Assembly (NCBI RefSeq): GCF_004123905.1
Contig: NZ_MZXW01000032.1
Location: forward strand, 1 to 57,604
Direction: 5' to 3'
From: Bradyrhizobium betae
GTDB lineage: Bacteria; Pseudomonadota; Alphaproteobacteria; Rhizobiales; Xanthobacteraceae
DNA length: 57,604 nucleotides
In this document: positions 49,101-57,604 of the stretch, piece after piece
Position numbering within the stretch: the stretch's first letter is position 1
Layout: every line of letters begins with the position of its first letter
Made by a program: the position numbers and the translations under genes
The notes under the pieces: generated by a model
Told to the model about the DNA's origin: nothing
The model's input: the letters and a program-made list of their open reading frames with translations, nothing else
Database searches by the model: none

Positions 49101-52058
49101 CGCGCGGTGGAGGGGCTTTGTCCATGAAAGGACAAGGTTGCCATAGTTCAGGTAGGTCCTCGCTTGAACGAGCGAAAATCCGCGCCGCTCGACCAGCTCA
49201 GTGCCGATACGGCTCAATCGAAGCCCCGTCTCATAATCGCCGAAGCGCGCGCCGGCAATGGCGCCGAACATGACGTAGGGAACGCATGAAGCATCGTTGT
49301 TCCCCCACTCGAGGCTGAAATCCACCGCTTTGATGACCACTAGCGAGCGAAGGTTCGCATCGGTGAAGAATGCTGGCGGCATGAGGGCCGTCAAAAGATC
49401 CAAGATGGCCAATGCAAGCGGGCCGGTCATCAGCGGCAGATCCAACAATTCCTCGATCGCTCGGTCCTCGAGGCGAGATCGGACGCGCTCGTATTCCTGT
49501 CGGACGTGATCACCGCTTGGGTGGGCCTGCCATCGAATCCCGAGTTGTTCCAGACAGCTTAGACCGGCGCCAACCGCGTGGTCCGGCTTGCTGAGCGCCG
49601 TATACAAATCCACCAGCCGGCGTGCGACGACAGCAAGGTCGATTGCACTCGCGGTTCGTTTCGTCAGCTCCTGTAAGCGCTGTTCCGCCTCGACGACAGC
49701 GCCGGTCACGAACTCGCATTCGGCGCGCCGCAATTCGAGCGAAAAAGCAAGCGGCTGGAAGCGCTCCCAACAGTCGTGCGGTAACAATGCCGCACCGGAT
49801 GCGGCGTAATTGAGCGATGACGCGTAGGCCGCCGACGCGCTCGCGCGCAGGCTGGCTGTCAGATTGAGCTCCGCGAGCTGCACGCGTTCGTCTCGCGAGG
49901 TGATCAAGGCCGCGCCGCGGTTGAGCTGATTGACGATCGCGAAGATCGCCTTCTCCCGTTTCTCCCCGAATACCTGCGCCAGCAACCGCCGCCCGATTCG
50001 CAGATGGAGCGCCGCACGTTGATGATCAGGGATGAGCGAATAGCTGGCCTCCAGCACGCGGTCGTGGACAAATCTGTAGGCGCCGGTCTGTTGCTCGATC
50101 AATTCCTGGCGAACCGCTTCCCAGAGCGCCGCATGAACCTGCTGCTCGGAGCGCTCGAGGACGATCGAGAGTGTCGTGGTTTCGACGAAATTGCCAAGAC
50201 TGGCCAGCTGCTGCAGTGTGTTCTGTGTGTCAGCCGGCAGCTGGGCCAGCTTTGCGATCATCAAATCCACGACGTTATCGGTGTGACCCTTAGCGTGAAT
50301 GCGATCGAGATCCCAGCACCAGCACCCCGCGTCATGATCAAAGCGGACCAGGCCTTCTGCGGCGAGTACCTGGAGAAACTGATTCACGAAGAATGGATTG
50401 CCGGCCGTTTTATCGTGGATCAGATGCGCGAGCGGCGCGGCACGCTGCAAATCGCAGCCTAGAGCATCAGAAATCAGGTGCGAAATGTGTTCGCCGGCAA
50501 GCGGCGCCAGAATGATCTGCTGTACGTTTGCACCAGCGTTCTTGATGGCCTCGAGCCTATGCCGTAACGGATGGGCGGCCGTGACCTCGTTGTCCCTAAA
50601 GGAGCCGATCAGCATTAGGTATTGCAGATCAGCCCTGGTCAACAGATCCTCAACCAGGTCCAACGTGGCGGCGTCGGCCCACTGGAGATCGTCGAGGAAA
50701 AGTGCCAACGGATGCTCGGAACGCGCGAATACCCCTATGAAGCGCCGGAGTACGTGATGGAAGCGGTTCTGTGCCTGCGGTGGCGGAAGATCAGGAACGG
50801 GCGGCTGCTCTCCGAGGATCAGCCGCAATTCAGGAATCAGGTCGACTGCAAGTCGCCCATTTGCGCCCAGTGCATCCTGAAAGGCTTGGCGCCAGTTCGC
50901 GAGTTCGACGTCGTTCTTGCTCAGAAGGGACGTCACGAGCCTCTGAAAAGCCTCGACCAGCATCGAATACGGAATATCGCGTTTGTACTGGTCGAACTTG
51001 CCCGATGCGAACAGTCCGTGCGACGGCACAAGCCGATGATGGAGCTCATTGACCACTGAGGACTTGCCGACGCCGGAATAGCCGGAAACCAGCACCACTT
51101 CCGGCGTGCCGCTCTTCATCATGCGGTCGAACGCGCCCAGCAAGATTTCGATCTCGCGGTCTCTTCCGTAGAGCTTTTCGGGGATCAGCAGTCGGTCGGG
51201 CCTGTCATATTGCCCGAGTGCAAAGTCTTCGACCCGACATCCGGCTTCCCATTCACGCAGGCAGCGGCGTAGATCATGCTCGAGGCCGGCCGCGCTCTGA
51301 TAACGTTCCTCGGCGGACTTGGCGAGCAGCTTGAGTACTACGGCTGAGATTGCCGTCGGTACAGTGCTCACGCGCTCGCTGGGCGGTGCCGGCTTTCTCG
51401 CAATATGGCAATGTACCCACTCCATCGAATGTGCCGCGGTGAATGGCCACGAGCCAGTCAGCATTTGATAGAGCGTCACACCAAGCGAGTAGAGGTCACT
51501 ACGGAAATCGATCGAGCGGTTCATCCACCCGGTCTGTTCGGGCGCCATGTAGGGGAGCGTACCCACGATGAACTCGGGCGGCCCGGGCGCGGATCGTTCC
51601 CGGACCAGGCGCGAGGCGATACCGAAGCCGGTGAATCGGATTCGTCCGTCGCCGCAGTTTACCAGAATATGCGCCGGTTTCACGTCCTTGTGAACGAGAC
51701 CGCGCTGATGCACCTTGTTCAAGGCTCTCGCGATGTCGATTGCCAGTCGCAAAAAACGCTCGATGTCCATGGGCGCACCAAGCAACTGCTCGAGTGGCTG
51801 GCCGCCAGGATACTCAAGCAGCAGAACAGGGTGACCGCCGTGGTACTCCAGCCGGAGCGGCCGCATTGCCCACGCGCCATCCAGCTGGTCCTTCAACTCG
51901 AATTCGTGAGCGAGTCGATCGAGGATGCCGGACGAAGCGTGCTTCGCCTTGGGAAGAACCGCCAATACAGCTCTGCAGCTGGCATCGGAATCCGGACACA
52001 AAGCCCGGCAAAAGATGCAGGCATCGTCCTCCCACAGCACTTGGAATCTGTTGTCCAT
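46185..52058 (-). CDS. Giant kinase-like / AAA ATPase / TPR / GAF / PAS / sensor histidine kinase
   Basis: About 1957 residues. Residues 1-290: a Ser/Thr-kinase-like domain with GLVHKDVKPAHILVN and APEQTGWMNRSIDFRSDLYS, but the DFG motif reads TGFG and no clear VAIK lysine is seen, so it may be a pseudokinase. About 310-620: AAA ATPase (SGYSGVGKSSVVNEL Walker A, ALFLDDLQWAD Walker B). About 700-1300: TPR-like helices. Then a GAF domain (AGAERGLLIL), two PAS domains, and a HisKA/HATPase core (MGELTASIAHEVSQP with the histidine, LNLIVNAVQAM N-box, DSGPGL, GLGVGLSICRSIIEAHAG). All histidine-kinase motifs are intact. No response regulator is adjacent. Start at MDNRFQVLWED (52058); the frame is open to 52199. 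Confidence 0.9.
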   Translation of the reverse strand: MDNRFQVLWEDDACIFCRALCPDSDASCRAVLAVLPKAKHASSGILDRLAHEFELKDQLDGAWAMRPLRLEYHGGHPVLLLEYPGGQPLEQLLGAPMDIERFLRLAIDIARALNKVHQRGLVHKDVKPAHILVNCGDGRIRFTGFGIASRLVRERSAPGPPEFIVGTLPYMAPEQTGWMNRSIDFRSDLYSLGVTLYQMLTGSWPFTAAHSMEWVHCHIARKPAPPSERVSTVPTAISAVVLKLLAKSAEERYQSAAGLEHDLRRCLREWEAGCRVEDFALGQYDRPDRLLIPEKLYGRDREIEILLGAFDRMMKSGTPEVVLVSGYSGVGKSSVVNELHHRLVPSHGLFASGKFDQYKRDIPYSMLVEAFQRLVTSLLSKNDVELANWRQAFQDALGANGRLAVDLIPELRLILGEQPPVPDLPPPQAQNRFHHVLRRFIGVFARSEHPLALFLDDLQWADAATLDLVEDLLTRADLQYLMLIGSFRDNEVTAAHPLRHRLEAIKNAGANVQQIILAPLAGEHISHLISDALGCDLQRAAPLAHLIHDKTAGNPFFVNQFLQVLAAEGLVRFDHDAGCWCWDLDRIHAKGHTDNVVDLMIAKLAQLPADTQNTLQQLASLGNFVETTTLSIVLERSEQQVHAALWEAVRQELIEQQTGAYRFVHDRVLEASYSLIPDHQRAALHLRIGRRLLAQVFGEKREKAIFAIVNQLNRGAALITSRDERVQLAELNLTASLRASASAAYASSLNYAASGAALLPHDCWERFQPLAFSLELRRAECEFVTGAVVEAEQRLQELTKRTASAIDLAVVARRLVDLYTALSKPDHAVGAGLSCLEQLGIRWQAHPSGDHVRQEYERVRSRLEDRAIEELLDLPLMTGPLALAILDLLTALMPPAFFTDANLRSLVVIKAVDFSLEWGNNDASCVPYVMFGAIAGARFGDYETGLRLSRIGTELVERRGFSLVQARTYLNYGNLVLSWTKPLHRARDAFRRAFEAASNSGDITFAAFSCASLNTNFLATGDPLAEAQREAEHGLRLIEKAKFALIGDIITPQLGLIRMLRGLTRRFGALHDSQSDELRFERRLAADPALALPESWYWIRKLQACFFAGDYVSAVAAATKARRLPWSPPQLFETAEYEFYAALSHAKCWDLAAPEERQGHFDALTAHQRQLELWSQNCPETFADRAVLAGAEIARLQGRELDAERLFEQAIRSARDNGFVHHEALAYELAARFYGTRGFEEFARVYLQRARDCYVRWGADGKVRQLEDIHPHLKEVRSEPGAMSTIGAPVEHLDLATIIKVSEAVSGEMVLEKLIETLMHTAIEQAGAERGLLILSHENEPRIEAEATITGERVSVELCDAAVTEALLPESVLHYVLRTRECAVLEDATVQPPFATDPYVHQRKARSILCLPLINHAKLIGVLYLENTLTPHVFATARVAVLKLLASQAAIALENATLYRDLGEREAKIRCLVDANVIGIIIWELEGPILEANDEFLRIVGYDREDLISGRLRWTDLTPPEWLDRHERLWIPELKKMGSVQPFEKEYFRKDGSRVPVLIGMAAFDDQRDQGVSFVVDLTERKRSEEALRKSEERFRTLVQFSFDVYWESDANHRFTRQEFAETIVDAPASGSELGKTRWEVPYLEPDDESWRKHRETLDAHLPFRDFEIARPTPDGRKRYVSVSGMPVFDKSGQFIGYRGVGRHITEQKRATEALREMQRELAHANRLATMGELTASIAHEVSQPIAAASMNAGAAARFLDRDPPDLERVRQSLGWVVNDTALAGDIIQRIRDLIKKAPPRKDKLDINDAIRDVIELARGEAMKNGVSVQTELADSLPLVEGDRVQLQQVVLNLIVNAVQAMGTVADDARRVLITTGQAAPDRVLVEVQDSGPGLTVENPEYVFTPFYTTKPGGLGVGLSICRSIIEAHAGRLWVTPNLPRGAIFHFTVPARPVDAA

Positions 52059-53415
52059 GCGCGTCGAACCGAAAACGATGGGTTCAACCGGAAGCCTCCA
52101 AGTGACCCAATGCTGGGCGAGGAGGTACTGTCCCAAGCTCTGATTCTGCCACAAACGCGCGGGTGTGCCCAGCGTAAGCTGCGGCGCGGGCCAAAGCACG
52201 GCGAAGAAGCGCGCGGATCGTCTTCAGCGGTTTTCTCACAATCATTGGTTTATGCCCCCTCGGCACTATCGGAAACAGTGCCGGATCGCGCGGTGGCGCG
52301 TCAGCCGCTGACAGCACATCGCTTGTTCTGACGCATCTTCAATGCAACATCGCGCCGACAGTGCTGGCTCGATACATTATGTAGCGATTAGAGCTGGTCG
52401 CTCGTCGGACGCACCCCGTCGGCGCAGCGCTCGGCGGATCGCCCACCTTGACTAGGCAGGGTCTTCAATCTCCTCCACGAATGGAATCCCGACCAGGAGA
52501 GCGCCGGCTCGCTGCATGTCGTGATGAACGGCCTAAATGAGAATCACATTCGTCCGGCGCTGGTTCGGCTGGGTCGGCTGCCGTCATCTGCCTCAGCACT
52601 CGGTTAAGACAGACTTTGTTTGCGAATGTACCGGCCGGCCGAGCAAACGACCCGGTCCGACCGCGAATGATGCCGAAGGCCGATCGACTACACAGCATCT
52701 GGGTTGGGCGGGACTGGTCGCGAGGAGATGAGGCGTGAACGAAGACGCCGGCCGAAAGCGCGTCCGTAGTCTTACGGGAAAAAGCGCTTACCCTGAAAGG
52801 GGAGGATGCGGTTTTCTCCGCCAATCATAGTTACCCCCAAAGAGCGCGAGCGCCCGACGTGAGTTTGCAGCAGATTGCAGATCAAGGCTCGAGCAGGATC
52901 CGCATCAATCGGCCGGGGACAGCTTGGCTTCAAGCGTCACTAGAGAATGCAGGAAAAAGTTAGTGAGCGCGGAGGACACGGGCAGGACTGAAGCAGGTGG
53001 GGTCTCTTTCACACAAGGCCAAGGATTGTGAGTGGCAGCACCTTTGCGCTGATCGCGCGCTGATGGTCGGCGTTGGCTTGTGAGTTGCACTTCCCGGGCG
53101 ATCGCATCCGCTCTGCGTCGGCAAAGTTGAGGAGTGAGCTGTGAGTCGCGTTCTTTCGAACCCGAAGTCTTTATTGCCCCCCGGCCGGTATGAATTTGAA
53201 TCTCACTTCAGAATTTCGAACTCAGCTCGACCATCGGATATTCCGATCGACGTGACGCGCGCGACGGGTCCGCCGGTTATGGCGGATCCGGTGATCAATT
53301 CTGGATAGCCAGCAAGGCATCCGCTTCAAGGTCGACCGAATCCGAAACGTTGCTCAACTGGGTTCGGCTTGCTTCCAAGTAGCATTCATACTTTGCGATT
53401 TCCGAGGTCGAAGAC
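52059..53415. other. Long divergent intergenic region
   Basis: Between the minus-strand kinase and the plus-strand adhesin. Several frames exist on both strands (52465-52824 minus, 52537-52731 plus, 52905-53090 minus), none with family features or a good ribosome binding site. Probably promoter and leader DNA for both large genes. Confidence 0.4.
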
Positions 53416-56400
53416 ATGGCTACTCAGACAACCGGCGGCGGCAGCACCACTTCATTCGGCAATACGCCACAAGCGAAAGACGACGTATTCACCGCGGGTC
53501 TGGTGACCTCGAACGGAACAGCATCCGTCGCGCTAACGGAGGACAACCTCCAGGTCGTCTATTTCAACGTTATGGCGAACGATCTCGGCGGTAATTCCAA
53601 GACGCTGTTCTCGATCGACAATGGCGTCAGTGCGGGTGGCACCAGTCCAACGGACCTCTTGAGTCAGGATACCTCGCGCACCGAAGCCGTCGGCACGGGC
53701 GGCGATTTTAGCCTCAACGGTGCCAAAATCTGGATCACTTCTGACGGAAAGGTCGGCTATGACGCAACCACGTTGAGCTTGGCGTTCAAGGCGCAACTCA
53801 ATGCCCTGCAGGCAGGCGGGACCCTGACAGATACGTTCACCTATGCCATCCAGATGGGAAATGGGACCCTCAGCTGGGCGACGGCGACCATAACGTTCGC
53901 AGGAGCCAACGACGCCGCGACATTTACCGGCGCTGATACCGGATCAGTAACGGAAGCCGGGGGTGTAAACAACGCAACGCCTGGCACGCCGACGGCATCG
54001 GGAACCTTGGTGGTCGCCGACGTTGACAGCTCGACGGCGATCGCGCCGCAGAGCAACGCGGCGACGTCTTACGGTCATTTCACCATTAGTTCGGCCGGAG
54101 TCTGGAGCTACACGCTCGACAATAACAATGCCACCGTCCAGGCGCTCAACACGTCGAGTACGCCGCTGCATGATCTGATCACGGTGACGACCGCCGACGG
54201 TACAACGCACCAGATCAATATCACCATCAACGGCGCCAACGACGCCGCGACTTTTACCGGCGCCGATACCGGATCAGTAACGGAAGCCGGGGGTGTGAAC
54301 AACGCAACGCCTGGCACGCCGACGGCATCGGGAACTTTAGTGGTCGCCGACGTTGACAGCTCGACGGCGATTGCGGCGCAGAGCAACGCGGCGACGTCTT
54401 ACGGTCATTTTACCATCAGCTCGGCCGGAGTCTGGAGCTACACGCTCGACAATAACAATGCCACCGTCCAGGCGCTCAATACATCGAGCTCGCCGCTGCA
54501 TGATCTGATCACGGTGACGACGGCCGACGGTACGACGCACCAGATCAATATCACCATCAACGGCGCCAACGACGCCGCGACATTCACTGGCGCGGATACC
54601 GGCACGGTGGTTGAGGCCGGCGGGCTGAACAACGCAACACCTGGCACGCCGACGGCATCGGGAACTTTAGTGGTCGCCGACGTTGACAGCTCGACGGCGA
54701 TCGCGGCGCAGAGCAACGCGGCGACGTCTTACGGTCATTTTACCATCAGCTCTGCCGGTGTCTGGAGCTACACGCTCGACAACGACAACGCCACCGTCCA
54801 GGCGCTCAACACGTCGAGCACGTCGCTGCATGATCTGATCACGGTGACGACCGCCGACGGTACGACGCACCAGATGAATATCACCATCAACGGCGCCAAC
54901 GACGCCGCGACATTCACTGGCGCGGATACCGGCACGGTGGTTGAGGCCGGCGGGCTGAACAACGCAACACCTGGCACGCCGACGGCATCGGGAACTTTAG
55001 TGGTCGCCGACGTTGACAGCTCGACGGCGATCGCGGCGCAGAGCAACGCGGCGACGTCTTACGGTCATTTTACCATCAGCTCTGCCGGTGTCTGGAGCTA
55101 CACGCTCGACAACGACAACGCCACCGTCCAGGCGCTCAACACGTCGAGCACGTCGCTGCATGATCTGATCACGGTGACGACCGCCGACGGTACGACGCAC
55201 CAGATCAACATCACCATCAACGGCGCCAACGATGCGCCCTCGGTGCCCACAGACATTAATGCGGCGACCAACACGGTGTCGGAAGGCGCCGCCAACGGCG
55301 CGACGGTCGGGATCACGGTGTCCTCGACCGACGTCGACGGGCCGGGCGTGACGTATTCACTGACTGGCGACACCTCGGGCGGTGGCTTCACTATCAATTC
55401 CACCACCGGCGTAATCACCGTCGCCGATGCGAGCAAGATCGATTACGAGAGCGCGCCAGGCCACGCCTACACGGTGACGGCCCAGGCCTCCGACGGCACG
55501 CTTGTGAGCTCGCAGAGCTTCAGCATCGCGGTCGCCGACGTGGCGCCCTCGACCCCGGTCGACGGCAATGCCGCCGCCAATACGGTCTCGGAGGGCGCCG
55601 CCAATGGCGACCTGGTCGGCATCACCGCGACCGCCACCGACGTCCATGGCGGCACCGTCACCTTCGCGCTCAGCGACGACGCCGGCGGCCGCTTCGCGAT
55701 CGATGCCGCGACCGGCGTCGTGACCGTCGCCGATGCTGCGCTGCTCGACTTCGAGACCGCGACCAGCCACAGCATCACCGTCACCGCGGCCGACGCCAGC
55801 GGCGCCTTCACCAGCCAGAGCTTCAGCATCGCCGTCACCGACGTCGCGCCGAGCCAGCCGGTGGACGGCAATGCCGCGACCAACACGGTGTCGGAAGGCG
55901 CCGCCAACGGCGCCCTGGTCGGCATCACCGCATCTGCCACCGACGTCCATGGCGGCACCGTCACCTTTGCGCTGAGCGACGATGCCGGCGGCCGCTTCGC
56001 CATCGATGCCGCGACCGGCGTCGTGACCGTGGCCGATTCCAGCAAGCTCGACTTCGAGACCGCCACCAGCCACGACATCACCGTCACGGCGGCCGATCCC
56101 AGCGGCGCCTTCACCAGCCAGAGCTTCAGCATCGCGGTCACCGACGTGGCGCCCTCGACCCCGGTCGACGGCAATGCCGCCGCCAATACGGTCTCGGAGG
56201 GCGCCGCCAATGGCGCCCCGGTCGGCATCACCGCGACCGCCAGCGACATTCATGGTGGCACCGTCACCTTTGCGCTGAGCGACGACGCCGGCGGGCGCTT
56301 CGCCATCGATGCCGCGACCGGCGTCGTGACCGTGGCCGATTCCAGCAAGCTCGACTTCGAGACCGCCACCAGCCACGACATCACCGTCACCGCCGCCGAT

Positions 56401-57604
56401 CCCAGCGGTGCCTTCACCAGCCAGAGCTTCAGCATCGCGGTCACCGACGTGGCGCCCTCGACCCCGGTGGATGGCAACGCCGCCGCCAACACGGTGTCGG
56501 AAGCCGCCGCCAATGGCGACCTGGTCGGGATCACCGCGACCGCCAGCGACGTTCACGGCGGCGCCGTCACCTTCGCGCTCAGCGACGACGCCGGCGGCCG
56601 CTTCGCCATCGATGCCGCGACCGGCGTCGTCACCGTCGCCGATGCCGCGCTGCTCGACTTCGAGACCGCCACCAGCCACGACATCACCGTCACGGCCTCC
56701 GACGGCACGCTGACGAGCTCGCAGAGCTTCACCATTGCCGTCACTGACGTGGCGCCCTCGACCCCGGTCGATGGCAACGCCGCCGCCAACACGGTCTCGG
56801 AAGCCGCCGCCAATGGCGATCTGGTCGGGATCACCGCGACCGCCAGCGACATTCATGGTGGCACCGTCACCTTTGCGCTGAGCGACGACGCCGGCGGCCG
56901 CTTCGCCATCGATGCCGCGACCGGCGTCGTGAGCGTCGCCGATGCCTCGCTGCTCGACTTCGAGACCGCGACCAGCCACAGCATCACCGTCACGGCCTCC
57001 GACGGCACGCTGACGAGCTCGCAGAGCTTCAGCATTGCCGTCACCGACGTCGCGCCCTCGACGCCTGTCGACGGCAATGCCGCCGCCAACACGGTCTCGG
57101 AGGGCGCCGCCAACGGCGACCTGGTCGGCATCACCGCATCTGCGACCGACGTCCATGGCGGCACCGTCACCTTTGCGCTGAGCGACGACGCCGGCGGCCG
57201 CTTCGCCATCGATGCCGCGACCGGCGTCGTCACCGTCGCCAATGCCGCGCTGCTCGACTTCGAGACCGCCACCAGCCACAGCATCACCGTCACTGCGGCC
57301 GATCCCAGCGGCGCCTTCACCAGCCAGACCTTCAGCATCGCGGTCACCGACGTGGCGCCGAGCCAGCCGGTCGACGCCAATGCCGCCGCCAACACGGTCT
57401 CGGAAGCCGCCGCCAATGGCGCCCCGGTCGGCATCACCGCGACCGCCAGCGACATTCATGGTGGCACCGTCACCTTTGCGCTCAGCGACGACGCCGGCGG
57501 CCGCTTCGCCATCGATGCCGCGACCGGCGTCGTCACCGTCGCCGATGCCGCGCTGCTCGACTTCGAGACCGCCACCAGCCACGACATCACCGTCACGGCC
57601 TCCG
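53416..57604 (+). CDS. Large repeat adhesin with VCBS and cadherin-like repeats (3'-incomplete)
   Basis: Starts MATQTTGGGSTTSFGNTPQA at ATG 53416 and stays open to the window end (at least 1396 residues). There is no Sec signal peptide, as expected for a type I secreted protein. Residues 165-604 are four VCBS repeats of 110 residues (NDAATFTGADTGSVTEAGG, VVADVDSST, GVWSYTLDNNNATVQAL). From about 605 follow cadherin-like units of 100-105 residues (NTVSEGAANG, VGITATATDVHGG, GRFAIDAATGVVTVADA, LLDFETATSH). Such RTX/BapA-type proteins build biofilm matrix or bind plant or abiotic surfaces. The C-terminal secretion signal and the transporter genes lie outside the window. Confidence 0.93.
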   Translation, partial: MATQTTGGGSTTSFGNTPQAKDDVFTAGLVTSNGTASVALTEDNLQVVYFNVMANDLGGNSKTLFSIDNGVSAGGTSPTDLLSQDTSRTEAVGTGGDFSLNGAKIWITSDGKVGYDATTLSLAFKAQLNALQAGGTLTDTFTYAIQMGNGTLSWATATITFAGANDAATFTGADTGSVTEAGGVNNATPGTPTASGTLVVADVDSSTAIAPQSNAATSYGHFTISSAGVWSYTLDNNNATVQALNTSSTPLHDLITVTTADGTTHQINITINGANDAATFTGADTGSVTEAGGVNNATPGTPTASGTLVVADVDSSTAIAAQSNAATSYGHFTISSAGVWSYTLDNNNATVQALNTSSSPLHDLITVTTADGTTHQINITINGANDAATFTGADTGTVVEAGGLNNATPGTPTASGTLVVADVDSSTAIAAQSNAATSYGHFTISSAGVWSYTLDNDNATVQALNTSSTSLHDLITVTTADGTTHQMNITINGANDAATFTGADTGTVVEAGGLNNATPGTPTASGTLVVADVDSSTAIAAQSNAATSYGHFTISSAGVWSYTLDNDNATVQALNTSSTSLHDLITVTTADGTTHQINITINGANDAPSVPTDINAATNTVSEGAANGATVGITVSSTDVDGPGVTYSLTGDTSGGGFTINSTTGVITVADASKIDYESAPGHAYTVTAQASDGTLVSSQSFSIAVADVAPSTPVDGNAAANTVSEGAANGDLVGITATATDVHGGTVTFALSDDAGGRFAIDAATGVVTVADAALLDFETATSHSITVTAADASGAFTSQSFSIAVTDVAPSQPVDGNAATNTVSEGAANGALVGITASATDVHGGTVTFALSDDAGGRFAIDAATGVVTVADSSKLDFETATSHDITVTAADPSGAFTSQSFSIAVTDVAPSTPVDGNAAANTVSEGAANGAPVGITATASDIHGGTVTFALSDDAGGRFAIDAATGVVTVADSSKLDFETATSHDITVTAADPSGAFTSQSFSIAVTDVAPSTPVDGNAAANTVSEAAANGDLVGITATASDVHGGAVTFALSDDAGGRFAIDAATGVVTVADAALLDFETATSHDITVTASDGTLTSSQSFTIAVTDVAPSTPVDGNAAANTVSEAAANGDLVGITATASDIHGGTVTFALSDDAGGRFAIDAATGVVSVADASLLDFETATSHSITVTASDGTLTSSQSFSIAVTDVAPSTPVDGNAAANTVSEGAANGDLVGITASATDVHGGTVTFALSDDAGGRFAIDAATGVVTVANAALLDFETATSHSITVTAADPSGAFTSQTFSIAVTDVAPSQPVDANAAANTVSEAAANGAPVGITATASDIHGGTVTFALSDDAGGRFAIDAATGVVTVADAALLDFETATSHDITVTAS
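53908..55227 (+). repeat. Four tandem 330-bp VCBS-coding repeats
   Basis: Units at 53908, 54238, 54568 and 54898, each exactly 330 bases. Units 3 and 4 are almost identical at DNA level including silent positions, which indicates recent duplication or gene conversion. Confidence 0.92.
55543..57604 (+). repeat. Tandem 300/303-bp cadherin-like coding repeats
   Basis: Unit starts (GCGCC at V-A-P-S) at 55543, 55846, 56149, 56452, 56752, 57052 and 57355. Spacing is 303, 303, 303, 300, 300, 303 bases. Two alternating end types (ADPSGAFTSQ and SDGTLTSSQ) explain the three-base difference. Confidence 0.9.

Noticed and set aside
55357..57582. 741-residue open frame on the minus strand
   Set aside because: It lies exactly antisense to the repeat adhesin; its GDGDDAGRGIDGEAAAG-type repeats are the mirror of the cadherin-like units. 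Long antisense frames are expected in high-GC repeats.
53908..57604. Regular repeats that could suggest a CRISPR array
   Set aside because: Units are 300-330 bases, in frame and protein-coding; no short repeat/spacer pattern exists and no cas gene is present in the window.

Overview
The window looks like chromosomal accessory DNA of a Bradyrhizobium-type alphaproteobacterium. This rests on the high GC content, many short rhizobial-type conserved proteins (DUF6894, DUF3606-like, a phasin-like protein, a MAHYR-type small protein), abundant AAA/TPR-linked cyclases, an ABC_sub_bind lipoprotein-like gene with a Tat signal, and many degenerate intergenic repeats and IS scars. The genus is inferred from family resemblance; no search was run.

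Region by region. 1-5.7 kb: a truncated Crp/Fnr regulator, small conserved proteins, a VOC protein, a remnant of a PHB-depolymerase-like esterase, a phasin-like protein and a membrane-anchored alpha/beta hydrolase. 5.9-11.2 kb: a mobile-element graveyard. A HAD hydrolase stump is joined to an IS1182-type transposase stump, followed by an intact IetS-like S8 protease without its AAA partner, a frameshifted IS481 copy and the 5' stub of a tandem paralogue of the next gene. 11.2-25.1 kb: a winged-helix/cyclase/AAA/TPR regulator, a coupled three-gene operon ending in a LuxR-type regulator, small proteins, an exported NTF2-like protein, an ABC-type substrate-binding protein, a membrane protein plus HlyD pair, and a class III adenylate cyclase with TPRs. 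25.2-30.7 kb: a MITE-like element, an aminoglycoside-phosphotransferase-fold kinase, a Crp/Fnr regulator, small proteins and a repeat-rich stretch with a tRNA-3'-end-like sequence.

30.7-45.5 kb is the most coherent block. It holds a patatin / acetoacetate decarboxylase / 3-hydroxybutyrate dehydrogenase operon (PHB or ketone-body metabolism), an operon of tiny membrane proteins plus a PepSY protein, an exported Cys-containing protein, two TetR regulators, and a coupled histidine kinase - two RND adaptors - RND pump operon (TriABC-like layout) followed by a Pro/Gly/Ala-rich exported protein. The same 16-base motif, TATACGGTNTAGTKTA, stands in front of three of these units, which suggests one TetR regulon. 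Related repeat modules and tRNA 3' ends lie at about 30.2 kb and 45.6 kb on both sides of the block, and the right one is a clear tRNA-Lys(CTT) 3' half, the usual scar of an integrative element.

45.5-57.6 kb: an ornithine-cyclodeaminase-like remnant, a giant (about 1957 aa) kinase-like/AAA/TPR/GAF/PAS/histidine kinase on the minus strand, and the start of a very large repeat adhesin (four near-identical 330-bp VCBS units, then about 300-bp cadherin-like units) that runs off the end of the window.
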